Origin: Opitutia bacterium
Lineage (GTDB): Bacteria; Verrucomicrobiota; Verrucomicrobiia; Opitutales; Seribacteraceae
DNA length: 36,433 nt
Assembly: GCA_002713685.1 (NCBI GenBank)
Contig: PATX01000019.1
Coordinates: 1 to 36,433 of the forward strand
Reading direction: 5' to 3'
The notes below the pieces were generated by a model. That model saw only the letters and a list, made by a program, of their open reading frames with translations. It ran no database searches and had not been told where the DNA came from. Of the stretch, positions 23,865-32,244 are shown in pieces. The position numbers were made by a program, and so were the translations under genes. Each line of letters opens with the position of its first letter. Position 1 is the stretch's first letter.

Positions 23865-24842
23865 CTACTGTTGCTGCTGCATTTGTCGTTGAACCATGGG
23901 AGCAACGTCGGCGTTTTTAATTTCAAATGGTAATAAGACATAGGTTTCAAAAATACTTTGCCCAACATCAATAAGCTTTCTCTGTAATTGATCAATCGAT
24001 TCATGCAAACCATCAGCAAGCAGAGATTCAATTCCGGAAAAATTAAGTTGTGCAAGTGCACTGCCAGTTAATCTCTCTGCCTCATTCGAGTAATTGCCGG
24101 ATGGTACCCCAGAAATTTCATGCAATAGCGTATCAATTCGAGCAATAGCAAACCTGAGTGACCTCGGAAAATCTCTCGAGAATAAAAGAAAATCTGCCAC
24201 ATTCTGTAGGGAAAGTACTCCCTGATACCGTCGTCGGTATGCAGAAAGAGCACTGCAACTTCGCAAAGCCCCAATCAAATCCAGACGGGTAGGCTCCTCG
24301 CCAAGCATGGTGAGGGTATCAAGTACCCGACTAGTCTGATCAGATCTCTCCAAGTACTTTCCAAGCGACATAAACCTCCAGCCTTCGTCGTGATGAATCG
24401 TTGCATCCGAAAGACCCTGGAAGACCAACGAAAAACGTATGGTTCTCCGAAAAAAACTTTGGGGATCGTTACTAAATTTCTCAGGTAGAGCGGGTGCATT
24501 TAAATAGAGGTATAAATTGTTGAGTTCTACCCAAATCTCTTCCGATAACTGATCCCTAACCATTCGGGCATTTTCGCGGGCCATATTAATGCAGGTAGAC
24601 ACTGAACTCGACCAGTCCTTGGAAAACAGGATGAAGAGTTCGTGATCATCTAATTCATCTTTGGCAAAATCTTCCACGGCACACATCGCACTCAGGGCTG
24701 ATTGCCAGTAATCCCTCTTCGTTCCATTGGCATAGGACTCCAAATCTGTGTCGCGATTTACTTCGACCAAGCGGGTAACACCTTCAGCCCGCTCAACATA
24801 GCGGCTCATCCAGTAAAGATTATCTGCGACCCGGGAAAGCAT
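23865..24842 (-). CDS. Alpha-E domain protein (DUF403)
   Basis: The 325-residue, all-helical protein starts with the family signature LSRVADNLYWMSRYVERAE, followed by a TRLVEVN segment. It later has the DEGWRFMSLGKYLERSDQTSRVLD segment (core GKYLERSDQT), also typical. It sits 1 base after the ATP-grasp stop and 11 bases before the transglutaminase start, so it is tightly co-expressed. Its role is not known; it is found almost only with circularly permuted ATP-grasp proteins. The C-terminus is Gln-rich (last residues RQMQQQQ), which is unusual but short. Confidence 0.93.
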   Translation of the reverse strand: MLSRVADNLYWMSRYVERAEGVTRLVEVNRDTDLESYANGTKRDYWQSALSAMCAVEDFAKDELDDHELFILFSKDWSSSVSTCINMARENARMVRDQLSEEIWVELNNLYLYLNAPALPEKFSNDPQSFFRRTIRFSLVFQGLSDATIHHDEGWRFMSLGKYLERSDQTSRVLDTLTMLGEEPTRLDLIGALRSCSALSAYRRRYQGVLSLQNVADFLLFSRDFPRSLRFAIARIDTLLHEISGVPSGNYSNEAERLTGSALAQLNFSGIESLLADGLHESIDQLQRKLIDVGQSIFETYVLLPFEIKNADVAPMVQRQMQQQQ

Positions 24843-24843
24843 C

Positions 24844-26292
24844 TTAATTTTTCAATACCCAGGTATCCTTACTTCCTCCACCCTGAGATGAATTCACCAC
24901 CAGTGAATCTTTTTTTAAGGCTACCCGCGTAAGGCCTCCCGGTACAATCTCTATATCTTCACCATACAAGATGAAAGGGCGAAGGTCCACATGCCTGCCC
25001 TCTACCCCATCCGGACAAAAAGTAGGATGCCTCGAAAGTGATATAATCGGTTGAGCAATGTAATCTCTTGGGTTCTCTTGAATCCTTACCTTAAATTCAT
25101 CTCTTTCTTTTTGAGTTGAGGCATTTCCTATAAGCATACCATATCCTCCGGACTCATTCGCAGATTTCACAACTAAGTCCGAAAGATTATCCAAAACAAA
25201 TTTTCTATCTTCTTCACGCCAGCACAGGTAGGTGGGCACCTGGTCAAGGAATGGATCCTGCCCTAGGTAATAGCGAATCATTTCCGGAACATACGCATAG
25301 GTTACTTTATCATCTACAACTCCAGTGCCTATTCCATTGGCCAAGACTACATTACCTTTTAAATAGGCGTCCATCAAACCGCTAACCCCGAGCAATGATT
25401 CTTCATTGAAAAACAGAGGGTCGAGAAATTCATTATCCAGTCTCCGATAAATAACATCTACCTGAACTAAACCCTGGGTGGTCCTCATGTATACAAAACC
25501 GTCAATAGCTATAAGATCTTTACCTTCTACGATCTCAATACCCATTTGCCGGGCAAGAAATGTATGCTCAAAGTAAGCACTGTTATAAAAGCCCGGTGTT
25601 AGAAGGACACAAACTGGTTTCTGTGATATCCGAGGCGAAAGATACTCCAAAGATCTCAGAAGATACTCCGGATACGCTTCTACAGACCGCACCGACATTT
25701 TCTGATAGGTACGGGGAAAAGTTTTTTTCATGATTTCCCTATTTTCTAAAAGATAGGAAGCCCCGGATGGACAACGTGCATTATCTTCCAATACCAAATA
25801 CTTTCCTTTCTCATCACGAATCAAGTCCGAACCACAAACATGAACATAGATGTCCCTGGGCACATCAAACCCAATCATTTCTTCTCGAAAATGAGCAGAT
25901 GACTTCACCACTTCTTCCGGGATTACTCCATCGGCAAGAATTTTCGCACCATGATACACATCATTAAGGAATAAATTAAGTGCCAGAATACGTTGTCGTA
26001 ACCCCTGCTCTACTCTCTGCCACTCCGCATCAGGAATCACTCGTGGGATTAGATCAAAAGGAAAGATACGCTCAGTCCCTGTTTCGTCACCGTAAACAGT
26101 AAAAGTTACACCGTGTTCAAGGAAGGAAGAATCCGCCTGCCTCTTTTTTTCTTCAAATTCACTTGAAGATAAACCACATATACGATCGTAAATTGGTTGG
26201 TAGAAATCGTAGGCTTCTGACTTATTGGGTCCGCCGAACATTTCGTCGAAAAAATGTCCGGTTTGATAATTTAGAAAGAAATTGGGGTTCAT
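24844..26292 (-). CDS. Circularly permuted ATP-grasp type 2 protein
   Basis: The 482-residue protein matches the DUF404/DUF407 family: an N-terminal FDEMFGG followed by [15 protein letters not shown], then [32 protein letters not shown] (ATP-site residues), [12 protein letters not shown] and [14 protein letters not shown]. The fold is a rearranged ATP-grasp ligase predicted to form an amide bond through an acyl phosphate. It begins the trio operon. The 84 bases upstream, before the OGG1-like gene, contain no clear promoter. It has also been called a putative peptide-forming amidoligase; the actual product is unknown. Confidence 0.93.
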   Translation of the reverse strand: MNPNFFLNYQTGHFFDEMFGGPNKSEAYDFYQPIYDRICGLSSSEFEEKKRQADSSFLEHGVTFTVYGDETGTERIFPFDLIPRVIPDAEWQRVEQGLRQRILALNLFLNDVYHGAKILADGVIPEEVVKSSAHFREEMIGFDVPRDIYVHVCGSDLIRDEKGKYLVLEDNARCPSGASYLLENREIMKKTFPRTYQKMSVRSVEAYPEYLLRSLEYLSPRISQKPVCVLLTPGFYNSAYFEHTFLARQMGIEIVEGKDLIAIDGFVYMRTTQGLVQVDVIYRRLDNEFLDPLFFNEESLLGVSGLMDAYLKGNVVLANGIGTGVVDDKVTYAYVPEMIRYYLGQDPFLDQVPTYLCWREEDRKFVLDNLSDLVVKSANESGGYGMLIGNASTQKERDEFKVRIQENPRDYIAQPIISLSRHPTFCPDGVEGRHVDLRPFILYGEDIEIVPGGLTRVALKKDSLVVNSSQGGGSKDTWVLKN

Positions 26293-26376
26293 TGGGTCGG
26301 TATGACTTGTTTACATTTGCAACTTTTGTGCCATGTATACCGAATTCCCCAAAATATGAATGATATTGATTAGTAT

Positions 26377-27291
26377 TTATGAGTGTTTATCCAAAATACC
26401 CAACCTCTCTGCTGAAAATAGAAATTGTTGAGCCAAGCCAGCAAATTTCCCAAAGTGAATTCGAGCAAAATGAGTTTTCTGGGAGATGCTCCACCCTTCC
26501 AAAGAATATCGTTTTTCCAAGCTTTTTTCGATCCAGGTATCAATTGGAAAAGCTTCCAAAAAATTTCCTCCAAACAATAAAGTGCAATCGGCGATTTTGG
26601 CACCCACTCCTGGAAGTTTTAGGAGCTCATTTTTGGCATCTACATATTTTTTTTGAGGAATAGACTCCAACCATCCGGGTTGGTCTTTGATAAATTTCGC
26701 TGATTGAGAGATATACTTAGCACGGTATCCCATTTTTAATAGCCGCAAGTCTTCCTCAGGAATTTCTGCCAATTTTGCCCATCCCGGAAAACTGTAAATG
26801 CCTCCCATTAGCTCATCACCATACCTCTGAAACACAGCCTCTCCAATTGCTTGAATTTGCGGAATACTCTTGGCTGAACTAAGAATAAAAAAGAAAAGCG
26901 TTTGATCGAGAGGCTGCCTTAAAATTCGGAGCCCCTGTAGTTGCTCCATACACAGGCTTAAAATGGGATCTGACCTCCAAGGCAGTTCATTGAGTGACGC
27001 CTCATAACCAGCTCCCAGGCAAAAATATTTTTCGATCAGTTCTTCAGGATGAACAGTTTTTTTCTGACAACGCCATTCTGCTTCTCCATTTTGCCACCTG
27101 CACTCAAAAATATTTCTTTCCACCCTGCCCCTCCAATGTAAATTTGCTATCGGATGCCAGTCAAAAGACTGCCCGCCCATCAGGGTTTCTTCTAGGCTCA
27201 GGGCTGTAAAGCGATGACCGTACTCAAAGGGGCACCAAGAACCCCAAAAGCTTTCTTTTTTCAAATTATTTTGAATGTCCCCAAAGGGCAC
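26377..27291 (-). CDS. ogg: OGG1-like DNA glycosylase/AP lyase (HhH-GPD)
   Basis: The enzyme should excise 8-oxoguanine or another damaged base. The N-terminal domain aligns with OGG1 (SLEETLMGGQSFDWHPI). The helix-hairpin-helix carries the catalytic lysine in LPGVGAKIADC, and the catalytic aspartate is in FPIDTW, matching human OGG1 Lys249 and Asp268. Where human OGG1 has an Asn run that includes Asn149 (SSNNN), this protein has SSAKS. The start is uncertain: GTG 27291 (26-base overlap with the upstream gene), TTG 27264 (1 base past the upstream stop) and TTG 27348 (83-base overlap) are all in frame with no clear ribosome-binding site. Homology begins only at about 27240, so all are compatible. 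AlkA-type specificity is possible. Confidence 0.85.
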   Translation of the reverse strand: MPFGDIQNNLKKESFWGSWCPFEYGHRFTALSLEETLMGGQSFDWHPIANLHWRGRVERNIFECRWQNGEAEWRCQKKTVHPEELIEKYFCLGAGYEASLNELPWRSDPILSLCMEQLQGLRILRQPLDQTLFFFILSSAKSIPQIQAIGEAVFQRYGDELMGGIYSFPGWAKLAEIPEEDLRLLKMGYRAKYISQSAKFIKDQPGWLESIPQKKYVDAKNELLKLPGVGAKIADCTLLFGGNFLEAFPIDTWIEKSLEKRYSLEGWSISQKTHFARIHFGKFAGLAQQFLFSAERLGILDKHS

Positions 27292-27754
27292 TTTGACTTG
27301 AAAACAATGGTTCTTTTGAGGAGTCAAAAATCTCAACTTTCCATGCAACCAACTTCATGGCTGACTGATTCCAATCTGCTCCTGTAATACCGATAAATAA
27401 ATCTTTCTGACTGTAAGAAACCTCAGGTAAGCTAAAGCTAAAGTTTCGTGAAAATAGGCTTGTTGTATCGATAAGCTGGAGTTCGACTCTTTTTCCTTTC
27501 CGGATAGCAGAACTTTTTTTCCCGAGCGGAATAGAGAAATAAAGTCCTCTCCTAACGGTTGATGATCTGACTATAACCCTGCTGCCTGTAAATTCTTTTC
27601 CTGTAAAAATCTCAGGTATTCTTAAAAAGTCATACTCTGTGAGAAACTGAGTGTGAATTTTCTTAACACTATCTCCCCAAAGGATATGAGTGTTAAACAG
27701 GCAAAAGCATATCGTAAGCTGAGTTACTGCCAGTAACCGCTTACAAGTACTCAT
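27266..27754 (-). CDS. Hypothetical exported protein
   Basis: A 162-residue protein I do not recognise. It has an N-terminal signal-like hydrophobic stretch (RLLAVTQLTICFCLFNTHILWG). The mature part is rich in beta-forming patterns such as GSRVIVRSSTVRRGLYFSIPLG and RVELQLID, with FSFSLPEVSYSQKDLFIGIT near the C-terminus. It is basic and lacks cysteines after the signal. It sits 6 bases after the lysine-rich small protein and runs into the glycosylase gene. Likely periplasmic or surface-exposed; no function can be assigned. Confidence 0.6.
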   Translation of the reverse strand: MSTCKRLLAVTQLTICFCLFNTHILWGDSVKKIHTQFLTEYDFLRIPEIFTGKEFTGSRVIVRSSTVRRGLYFSIPLGKKSSAIRKGKRVELQLIDTTSLFSRNFSFSLPEVSYSQKDLFIGITGADWNQSAMKLVAWKVEIFDSSKEPLFSSQSALWGHSK

Positions 27755-27760
27755 GCTGTG

Positions 27761-28024
27761 CTATTCCTTTGATTCTTCGGATGACGAAGAATCTTTAGTT
27801 TCTTTTACAGTTGCGTCTGGACCAAGGACATCCTCAGTTTTTGCTTTTTCAGCAACAGGCTCCGCCTTCGGTGCTGGTGTTGCTTTTTTACGAACAGCTT
27901 TCTTTGCCGGAGACTTTGCTTTCTTGGAAGAGTCAGGTTTCTCTGCATTGATTGCAGCTTTTCGTCTAGCAAGGTATGCGGTACGTCTGCGACGCTTAAT
28001 AAGTTTCTTATATTGTTTGCCCAT
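27761..28024 (-). CDS. Small lysine-rich, histone H1-like protein
   Basis: The 87-residue protein has an Arg/Lys-rich N-terminus (GKQYKKLIKRRRRTAYLARRK), a middle of Ala/Pro/Lys repeats (KKAKSPAKKAVRKKATPAPK) and an acidic Ser/Glu tail (SSSSEESKE). Composition and SPAKK-like motifs recall histone H1 and the chlamydial Hc proteins, or nucleic-acid-binding tails of ribosomal proteins. Small proteins starting MGKQ..K.IKR.RR appear to be frequent in Verrucomicrobia; that is from memory and not checked. Encoded on the same strand as the exported protein downstream. A 95-codon frame on the opposite strand is judged a shadow. Binding to DNA or RNA is inferred from charge only. Confidence 0.7.
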   Translation of the reverse strand: MGKQYKKLIKRRRRTAYLARRKAAINAEKPDSSKKAKSPAKKAVRKKATPAPKAEPVAEKAKTEDVLGPDATVKETKDSSSSEESKE

Positions 28025-28082
28025 GATTGAGGTAGATTAAATAGATTAGTTTATAGAAAGTGACAAGCGAATGCAGTAAAAA

Positions 28083-29168
28083 TCAGGAGATCGCAATCGA
28101 ACTTCCGCTCTTAGAGGAAGCATAGGTTGCATCAATAATCTTCATTAAAGCCAAGGCTTGGTCAGGCGTATTTAAAGGGGCTTCTTCATTAGAAATTGAG
28201 CGAACAAAATTCTCGGCTGAACGAATTCTGCCCATATCTTCATTTGCTTCGGTAATAATGCTGCGATTAACCGATCGGCCATGTTCTTGGACATAAAGCT
28301 CACAATCATCAATCGCAGTCTCATCGAGTCCATCCGCTCCAAACAATCGTCGGATCATACCTCCCGCTTTCTTACCTTGAAAGGTAACAGACACTTCTTC
28401 ACGCTTATTCATTTCCGCCCAGGATATCTGAAAGCTAAGTACTTGGCCGGTTTCAAAAGTCACAAATCCATGGGCAGCACTTTCCACATCAGTGACGCCA
28501 TCCGCAACATCGGGTATTCCCCATGGTCCCTTGAAGTTCTTGTTCTCAATAAAGTCATTGAAAGTTTGTGCGAGAACATTGGAGGGCTTTGGGTAATCCA
28601 TGTAAAAAAGGGCAAGATCTACCATATGCAAAAGGTCAATTAATGGTCCGCCACCTGACATCTCCTTGTTGGTGAACCATCCACCGAATCCGGGAATTCC
28701 AGTCCTGCGGATCCACTTGGCTTGGGCAGAATTGATTTGGCCAACTTCTCCGGCTTCGATGTACTTGCGTAAAGCATAGGACTCAGGCCGTGCCCGGTTG
28801 TTGAAATTAAACATCAAAGTTTTACCGGCCTCTTCCGAAGCCAGTTTCATCTCATTGACCTCGCTTGCATTAAGTGCGGGTGGTTTCTCGCAAAAGACAT
28901 GCTTTCCTGCCTGTAAAGCCTGGATGGCAAGCGGGCGATGGGTACGATTAGGTGTGATAATGCTAATCGCGTCTAAATCCGACAATTCATTTAACATCTT
29001 GGCCGAATCTGAAAACACATGGGGCACTTCATATTCTGCCGCTGCACTTTTTGCAGCCGTTTCGTTCATATCGCAAATCGCGATCAGCTCAGCACCGCCG
29101 GCACGAAATCCAGCTGCATGATACTGGAGCATTCCTCCAGCTCCGATAATTCCAATTTTTTTACTCAT
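28083..29168 (-). CDS. Gfo/Idh/MocA family NAD(P)-dependent oxidoreductase
   Basis: The 361-residue sugar dehydrogenase-like protein has the N-terminal Rossmann glycine motif GIIGAGGMLQYH. The conserved HVFCEKPPALN contains the EKP catalytic lysine, and GGGPLIDLLHMVDLALFYM carries the family's Asp/His pair. It lies 7 bases after a second Gfo/Idh/MocA gene and downstream of a sugar isomerase, so it belongs to a three-gene carbohydrate operon. Substrate is not predictable from sequence; candidates include inositols, 3-keto-sugars and anhydro-sugars. Confidence 0.92.
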   Translation of the reverse strand: MSKKIGIIGAGGMLQYHAAGFRAGGAELIAICDMNETAAKSAAAEYEVPHVFSDSAKMLNELSDLDAISIITPNRTHRPLAIQALQAGKHVFCEKPPALNASEVNEMKLASEEAGKTLMFNFNNRARPESYALRKYIEAGEVGQINSAQAKWIRRTGIPGFGGWFTNKEMSGGGPLIDLLHMVDLALFYMDYPKPSNVLAQTFNDFIENKNFKGPWGIPDVADGVTDVESAAHGFVTFETGQVLSFQISWAEMNKREEVSVTFQGKKAGGMIRRLFGADGLDETAIDDCELYVQEHGRSVNRSIITEANEDMGRIRSAENFVRSISNEEAPLNTPDQALALMKIIDATYASSKSGSSIAIS

Positions 29169-29175
29169 TAATTTA

Positions 29176-30342
29176 TTATTTGGGGAGGGAGGGAAACTTA
29201 ACCCATTTATCCTTTGATTTTGAACTTTTCACAACTGTCTCAATAAATGCCATTCCTATGATTCCGTCACGGATATCCGGAAAATCGTAACCTGATTTCC
29301 TTGGATACTTCCCTGCAACTTCATCAGCAATCGCCACGGCTGCGGCATTATAAACATTTGCAAATGCTTCAATGAAACCCTCAGGATGGCCAAAGGGTAT
29401 CCGTGTATTTTCAGCTGCCGTTCCGGTTACATAATCATTGCCCCGGCGCCAAACCTGCCGAGGGGCTCGGGCATCTTTAACCAGCAAATCATTGGGTTCT
29501 TCCTGATGCCATTCAATTGATTTTTTGGTTCCATAAACTCGGATATTCAAATCGTTCTCATCACCATTTGATACTTGTGAAGCGTATATGATACCTTTGG
29601 CTCCACCTTTAAAACGGACCAATACATTACCATCGTCATCGAGCTTACGGCCCGGGATATTCACTGAAAGGTCAGCACACAATTTATCAATTTCCAGACC
29701 CGTAATGTAGTGAACCAAATTTTCTGCATGGGTACCGATGTCTCCCATGCAATTTGAAATTCCTGCAATTTCAGGATTGGCACGCCAATTAGCAATGGCC
29801 TTCTCTTCTCCAGTGAGTGCAGTAATTGCGTAACCCTGTGGATACTCGCAAACTACTTTAATAATTTCACCAAGCTCCCCTTTCTTAACCATTTCGCGAG
29901 CAAGTTTAACCATCGGATAACCCGTATAGTTGTGGGTTAGAGCGAAGACTTTTTTGGTCTTGTTAATGATCTTTCGCAATTCCCGGGCCTGGGCCAAGTC
30001 GTATGTAACCGGCTTATCACAGATGACATTAAATCCTGCCTGGAGGAAAGTTTTTGCTACATCAAAATGTAAGTGGTTTTGAACAACAATGGTTACAAAA
30101 TCAATTCTCTGGTCATCGGGTAATGACTTTTCTTTTTCGGCCATTTCCTGATAGGAATTGTAGACCCGGGAGGAATCCAAATGAAAATCTTTTCCTGAAA
30201 GCTTACTTTTTTTAGGATCCGAAGAAAATGCCCCGGCAACCAGTTCAATATTACCGTCAAGGTTAGCTGCTCTTCGGTGAACTCCTCCAATAAAAGCTCC
30301 CCGTCCTCCACCTACCATGCCCATGCGCAATTTTCTTTTCAT
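29176..30342 (-). CDS. Gfo/Idh/MocA family NAD(P)-dependent oxidoreductase
   Basis: The 388-residue paralogue has Rossmann motif GMVGGGRGAFIGGVHRRAA, catalytic FNVICDKPVTYDL (DKP in place of EKP), and MGDIGTHAENLVHYITG with the Asp-x-x-x-His pair. The stretch GHPEGFIEAFANVY is typical of the larger members found next to TIM-barrel isomerases in Verrucomicrobia. It is 12 bases downstream of the isomerase gene and 7 bases upstream of the smaller dehydrogenase. Two dehydrogenases and one isomerase suggest oxidation, isomerisation and reduction of one sugar. Confidence 0.93.
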   Translation of the reverse strand: MKRKLRMGMVGGGRGAFIGGVHRRAANLDGNIELVAGAFSSDPKKSKLSGKDFHLDSSRVYNSYQEMAEKEKSLPDDQRIDFVTIVVQNHLHFDVAKTFLQAGFNVICDKPVTYDLAQARELRKIINKTKKVFALTHNYTGYPMVKLAREMVKKGELGEIIKVVCEYPQGYAITALTGEEKAIANWRANPEIAGISNCMGDIGTHAENLVHYITGLEIDKLCADLSVNIPGRKLDDDGNVLVRFKGGAKGIIYASQVSNGDENDLNIRVYGTKKSIEWHQEEPNDLLVKDARAPRQVWRRGNDYVTGTAAENTRIPFGHPEGFIEAFANVYNAAAVAIADEVAGKYPRKSGYDFPDIRDGIIGMAFIETVVKSSKSKDKWVKFPSLPK

Positions 30343-30354
30343 GACTGTAAAAGA

Positions 30355-31398
30355 TTATTGGTTTTCTTTATCAAAAGCAGAATCGAACGCCATTTGATTG
30401 GGTTTAAAATCTAACTGCTTCACAAAATCACAAGATTCAGTGGCACCATGGAAACGATCCATACGGCTGTCTTCCCATTCGATCGAAAGCGGACCGGCAT
30501 ATCCAATATCATTCAAAGCAACAATTATTTCCTCGAAATCAACATCTCCCCTACCCACAGAACGGAAATCCCACTGGCGTCTTGGGTCGGCAAAAGTGGT
30601 GTGACCTCCAAAAACACCCACTGTACCGTCTCCATGCCCCCACCAGGCATCTTTCATATGAGCATGATAAATACGATCGGAGAATGTGCGGATAAATTTA
30701 ACATAGTCCACTCCCTGATACCCAAGATGAGAGGGATCATAATTGAAGCCGAACCTTTTGTGTCGTTTGACTGCATCCAATGCACGTTCCGCACTGGCGA
30801 TATCAAAGGCTATCTCGGTGGGATGAACTTCGAGGGCAAAGTTAACATTATGCTTATCGAATTCCTGAAGGATAGGTCCAAAACGTTTCGCGAAATCAGC
30901 AAAACCCTTGTCCCAGTAAGCTTGATCAGTCGGCGGAAACGCATAAATCGAATGCCAAATGCTTGACCCCGTAAATCCATTTACAACTGCAGGAAAATCG
31001 TCCTTCTTTTTTCTCCCTGGTTTCTCATTGATAAAATTACGACAAGCTTTCGCAGTCTTCGCCAATTTTTTGGCTGCCCGCTTCCGCACTTTCTCAGGAT
31101 CCCCTTCACCCCAAACATCGGGAGGAAGGATTGATTTATGGCGCTCATCGATGAGATCACAAACAGCTTGCCCGACTAAATGACTGGATATCGCAAAGGA
31201 AGTAAGTCCATGGTCAGACAAAATCTCCCAGCGTTCCTTACAGTACTTTTTAGAGACTGCAGCTTTATCGACATCAAAATGATCTCCCCAACAGGCGAGC
31301 TCAAGTCCATCATAGCCCATTTGGGCTGCTTTGGCAGCAAGGTCAGGTAGGGAAAGGTCGGCCCATTGGCCGGTAAACAGGGTTACGGGTCTTGGCAT
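30355..31398 (-). CDS. Sugar phosphate isomerase/epimerase (xylose isomerase-like TIM barrel)
   Basis: The 347-residue AP-endonuclease-2-like TIM barrel has metal-binding residues in [36 protein letters not shown] and [10 protein letters not shown]. The N-terminal [16 protein letters not shown] strand is standard. It heads the operon with two Gfo/Idh/MocA dehydrogenases. Members act on ketoses or keto-inositols such as inosose; the exact substrate is unknown. An 88-base gap with a 12-bp palindrome separates it from the repressor gene upstream, so it may have its own promoter. Confidence 0.92.
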   Translation of the reverse strand: MPRPVTLFTGQWADLSLPDLAAKAAQMGYDGLELACWGDHFDVDKAAVSKKYCKERWEILSDHGLTSFAISSHLVGQAVCDLIDERHKSILPPDVWGEGDPEKVRKRAAKKLAKTAKACRNFINEKPGRKKKDDFPAVVNGFTGSSIWHSIYAFPPTDQAYWDKGFADFAKRFGPILQEFDKHNVNFALEVHPTEIAFDIASAERALDAVKRHKRFGFNYDPSHLGYQGVDYVKFIRTFSDRIYHAHMKDAWWGHGDGTVGVFGGHTTFADPRRQWDFRSVGRGDVDFEEIIVALNDIGYAGPLSIEWEDSRMDRFHGATESCDFVKQLDFKPNQMAFDSAFDKENQ

Positions 31399-31438
31399 AA
31401 TGTTAGAGGGGGTTATTAAACGAAAAGTTTTTTTTGAA

Positions 31439-31450
31439 AGACTTAAGTCT
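31439..31450. promoter_or_regulatory. 12-bp palindrome upstream of the sugar isomerase operon
   Basis: AGACTTAAGTCT is a perfect palindrome 41 bases upstream of the isomerase ATG, in the gap after the repressor gene. The sequence around it is A/T-run rich (TTTTTTTTG and ATTTTTTTG). It lacks the T-run order needed for a minus-strand terminator, so an operator is the better guess. It is short enough to arise by chance. Confidence 0.35.
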
Positions 31451-31486
31451 AATGAGCAAACATTTTTTTGTTATCTTTTCTCAGTT

Positions 31487-32155
31487 TTATGACTCAAATG
31501 GTAATGCCAGCACTTTTTCTGCTGATCGGAAACCTAAATTAATCTCTTTCCCCTTGGAGTTTTTAAGGGTAATAGAATCAGCACAATTTTCTTTTCCGAT
31601 GATTTTAAAACGCTGGCCGGGAACCAACTTTGTATTTCTAGCAAACTTGAGGAATTCCTTGTCCTGATCAATGATAGATTCGATCCTTATCTCTGCATCT
31701 TTTTCGAAATCGGATAATGGCTTCGATGAAAGCTGCTGGATGACTCCTCCTTTAGAAGGAATGGGATCACCATGTGGATCAAAACGCGGACGCCCCAAAA
31801 ATTCATCCAATTTTTCAAGCACCTTCTCGGAGATGGCATGCTCCAGCTCCTCGGCTTCTGCATGGATCTCACTCCAGTCCAAACCGAGAGTCTCTACGAG
31901 AAAGGTTTCGAGCAGGCGATGCCTGCGCAACATGTTCATGGCTAGCTTCCTTCCTTTTCGGGTTAAAGATACACCTACCCGGGGGAAATACTTGATCCAG
32001 CCATCACGCTCCAAACTTTTAGCCATGGAAGTTGCGGTTCCGGGGGTAACGCCGAGAACTCTGGCAACTTGACCCATCGGAACCTTAGAAACCGACTCTT
32101 CCAGTGTAATCACAAGAATTTCCTTCAAATAATTTTCTACCGTCGAAGTCGCCAT
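31487..32155 (-). CDS. mntR: DtxR/MntR-family metal-dependent transcriptional repressor
   Basis: The 222-residue regulator has the full DtxR architecture: winged helix (residues ~5-75, with ARVLGVTPGTATSMAKSLERDG as recognition helix region), dimerisation domain (76-140) and a C-terminal FeoA/SH3-like domain (150-222). Metal ligands fall at DtxR-like positions: His79, Glu83, His98, Glu102, Glu105, His106. Glu replaces the Cys102 of DtxR, as in the Mn-sensing MntR. The residue aligned with DtxR Met10 / MntR Asp8 is Asn8. It is divergent from the metal importer genes with 89 bases between the starts, so it most likely represses them under metal excess. Mn versus Fe cannot be settled by eye. Confidence 0.93.
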   Translation of the reverse strand: MATSTVENYLKEILVITLEESVSKVPMGQVARVLGVTPGTATSMAKSLERDGWIKYFPRVGVSLTRKGRKLAMNMLRRHRLLETFLVETLGLDWSEIHAEAEELEHAISEKVLEKLDEFLGRPRFDPHGDPIPSKGGVIQQLSSKPLSDFEKDAEIRIESIIDQDKEFLKFARNTKLVPGQRFKIIGKENCADSITLKNSKGKEINLGFRSAEKVLALPFES

Positions 32156-32181
32156 TTCTTTGATTGTGTATTTTAAGAAGA

Positions 32182-32209
32182 TTGACTCAAGGCAAATCCA
32201 AACTATAAC
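32182..32209 (+). promoter_or_regulatory. Candidate sigma-70-like promoter of the metal importer operon
   Basis: TTGACT at 32182-32187 and TATAAC at 32204-32209 are 16 bases apart, each differing from consensus at one base. The -10 box ends 35 bases before the binding-protein ATG at 32245. The candidate operator begins at the next base. Confidence 0.6.
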
Positions 32210-32223
32210 TTTGATTAGTCAAA
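32210..32223. promoter_or_regulatory. Candidate DtxR/MntR operator at the importer start site
   Basis: TTTGATTAGTCAAA is a near-perfect inverted repeat (TTTGA and TCAAA arms, one mismatched pair in the centre). It lies immediately after the -10 box, where a bound repressor would block transcription. Its location between the divergent repressor gene and the importer fits autoregulation as well. It does not match the B. subtilis or E. coli MntR consensus, so it is a prediction only. Confidence 0.5.
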
Positions 32224-32244
32224 ATATTTTATTTGCCTACTCCT

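Noticed and set aside
26365-26379. TTGATTAGT near the ATP-grasp gene resembling the metal operator
   Set aside because: Only the left half of the 14-mer is matched and the symmetric right arm is missing.
27753-28040. 95-codon plus-strand frame opposite the lysine-rich protein
   Set aside because: The minus-strand frame matches operon direction and has a coherent charged composition; the plus frame is its complement artefact, though this is the least certain of the rejections.
30448-30966. 172-codon plus-strand frame opposite the sugar isomerase
   Set aside because: The minus strand encodes a well-conserved TIM barrel with metal ligands; the antisense frame has no family features.
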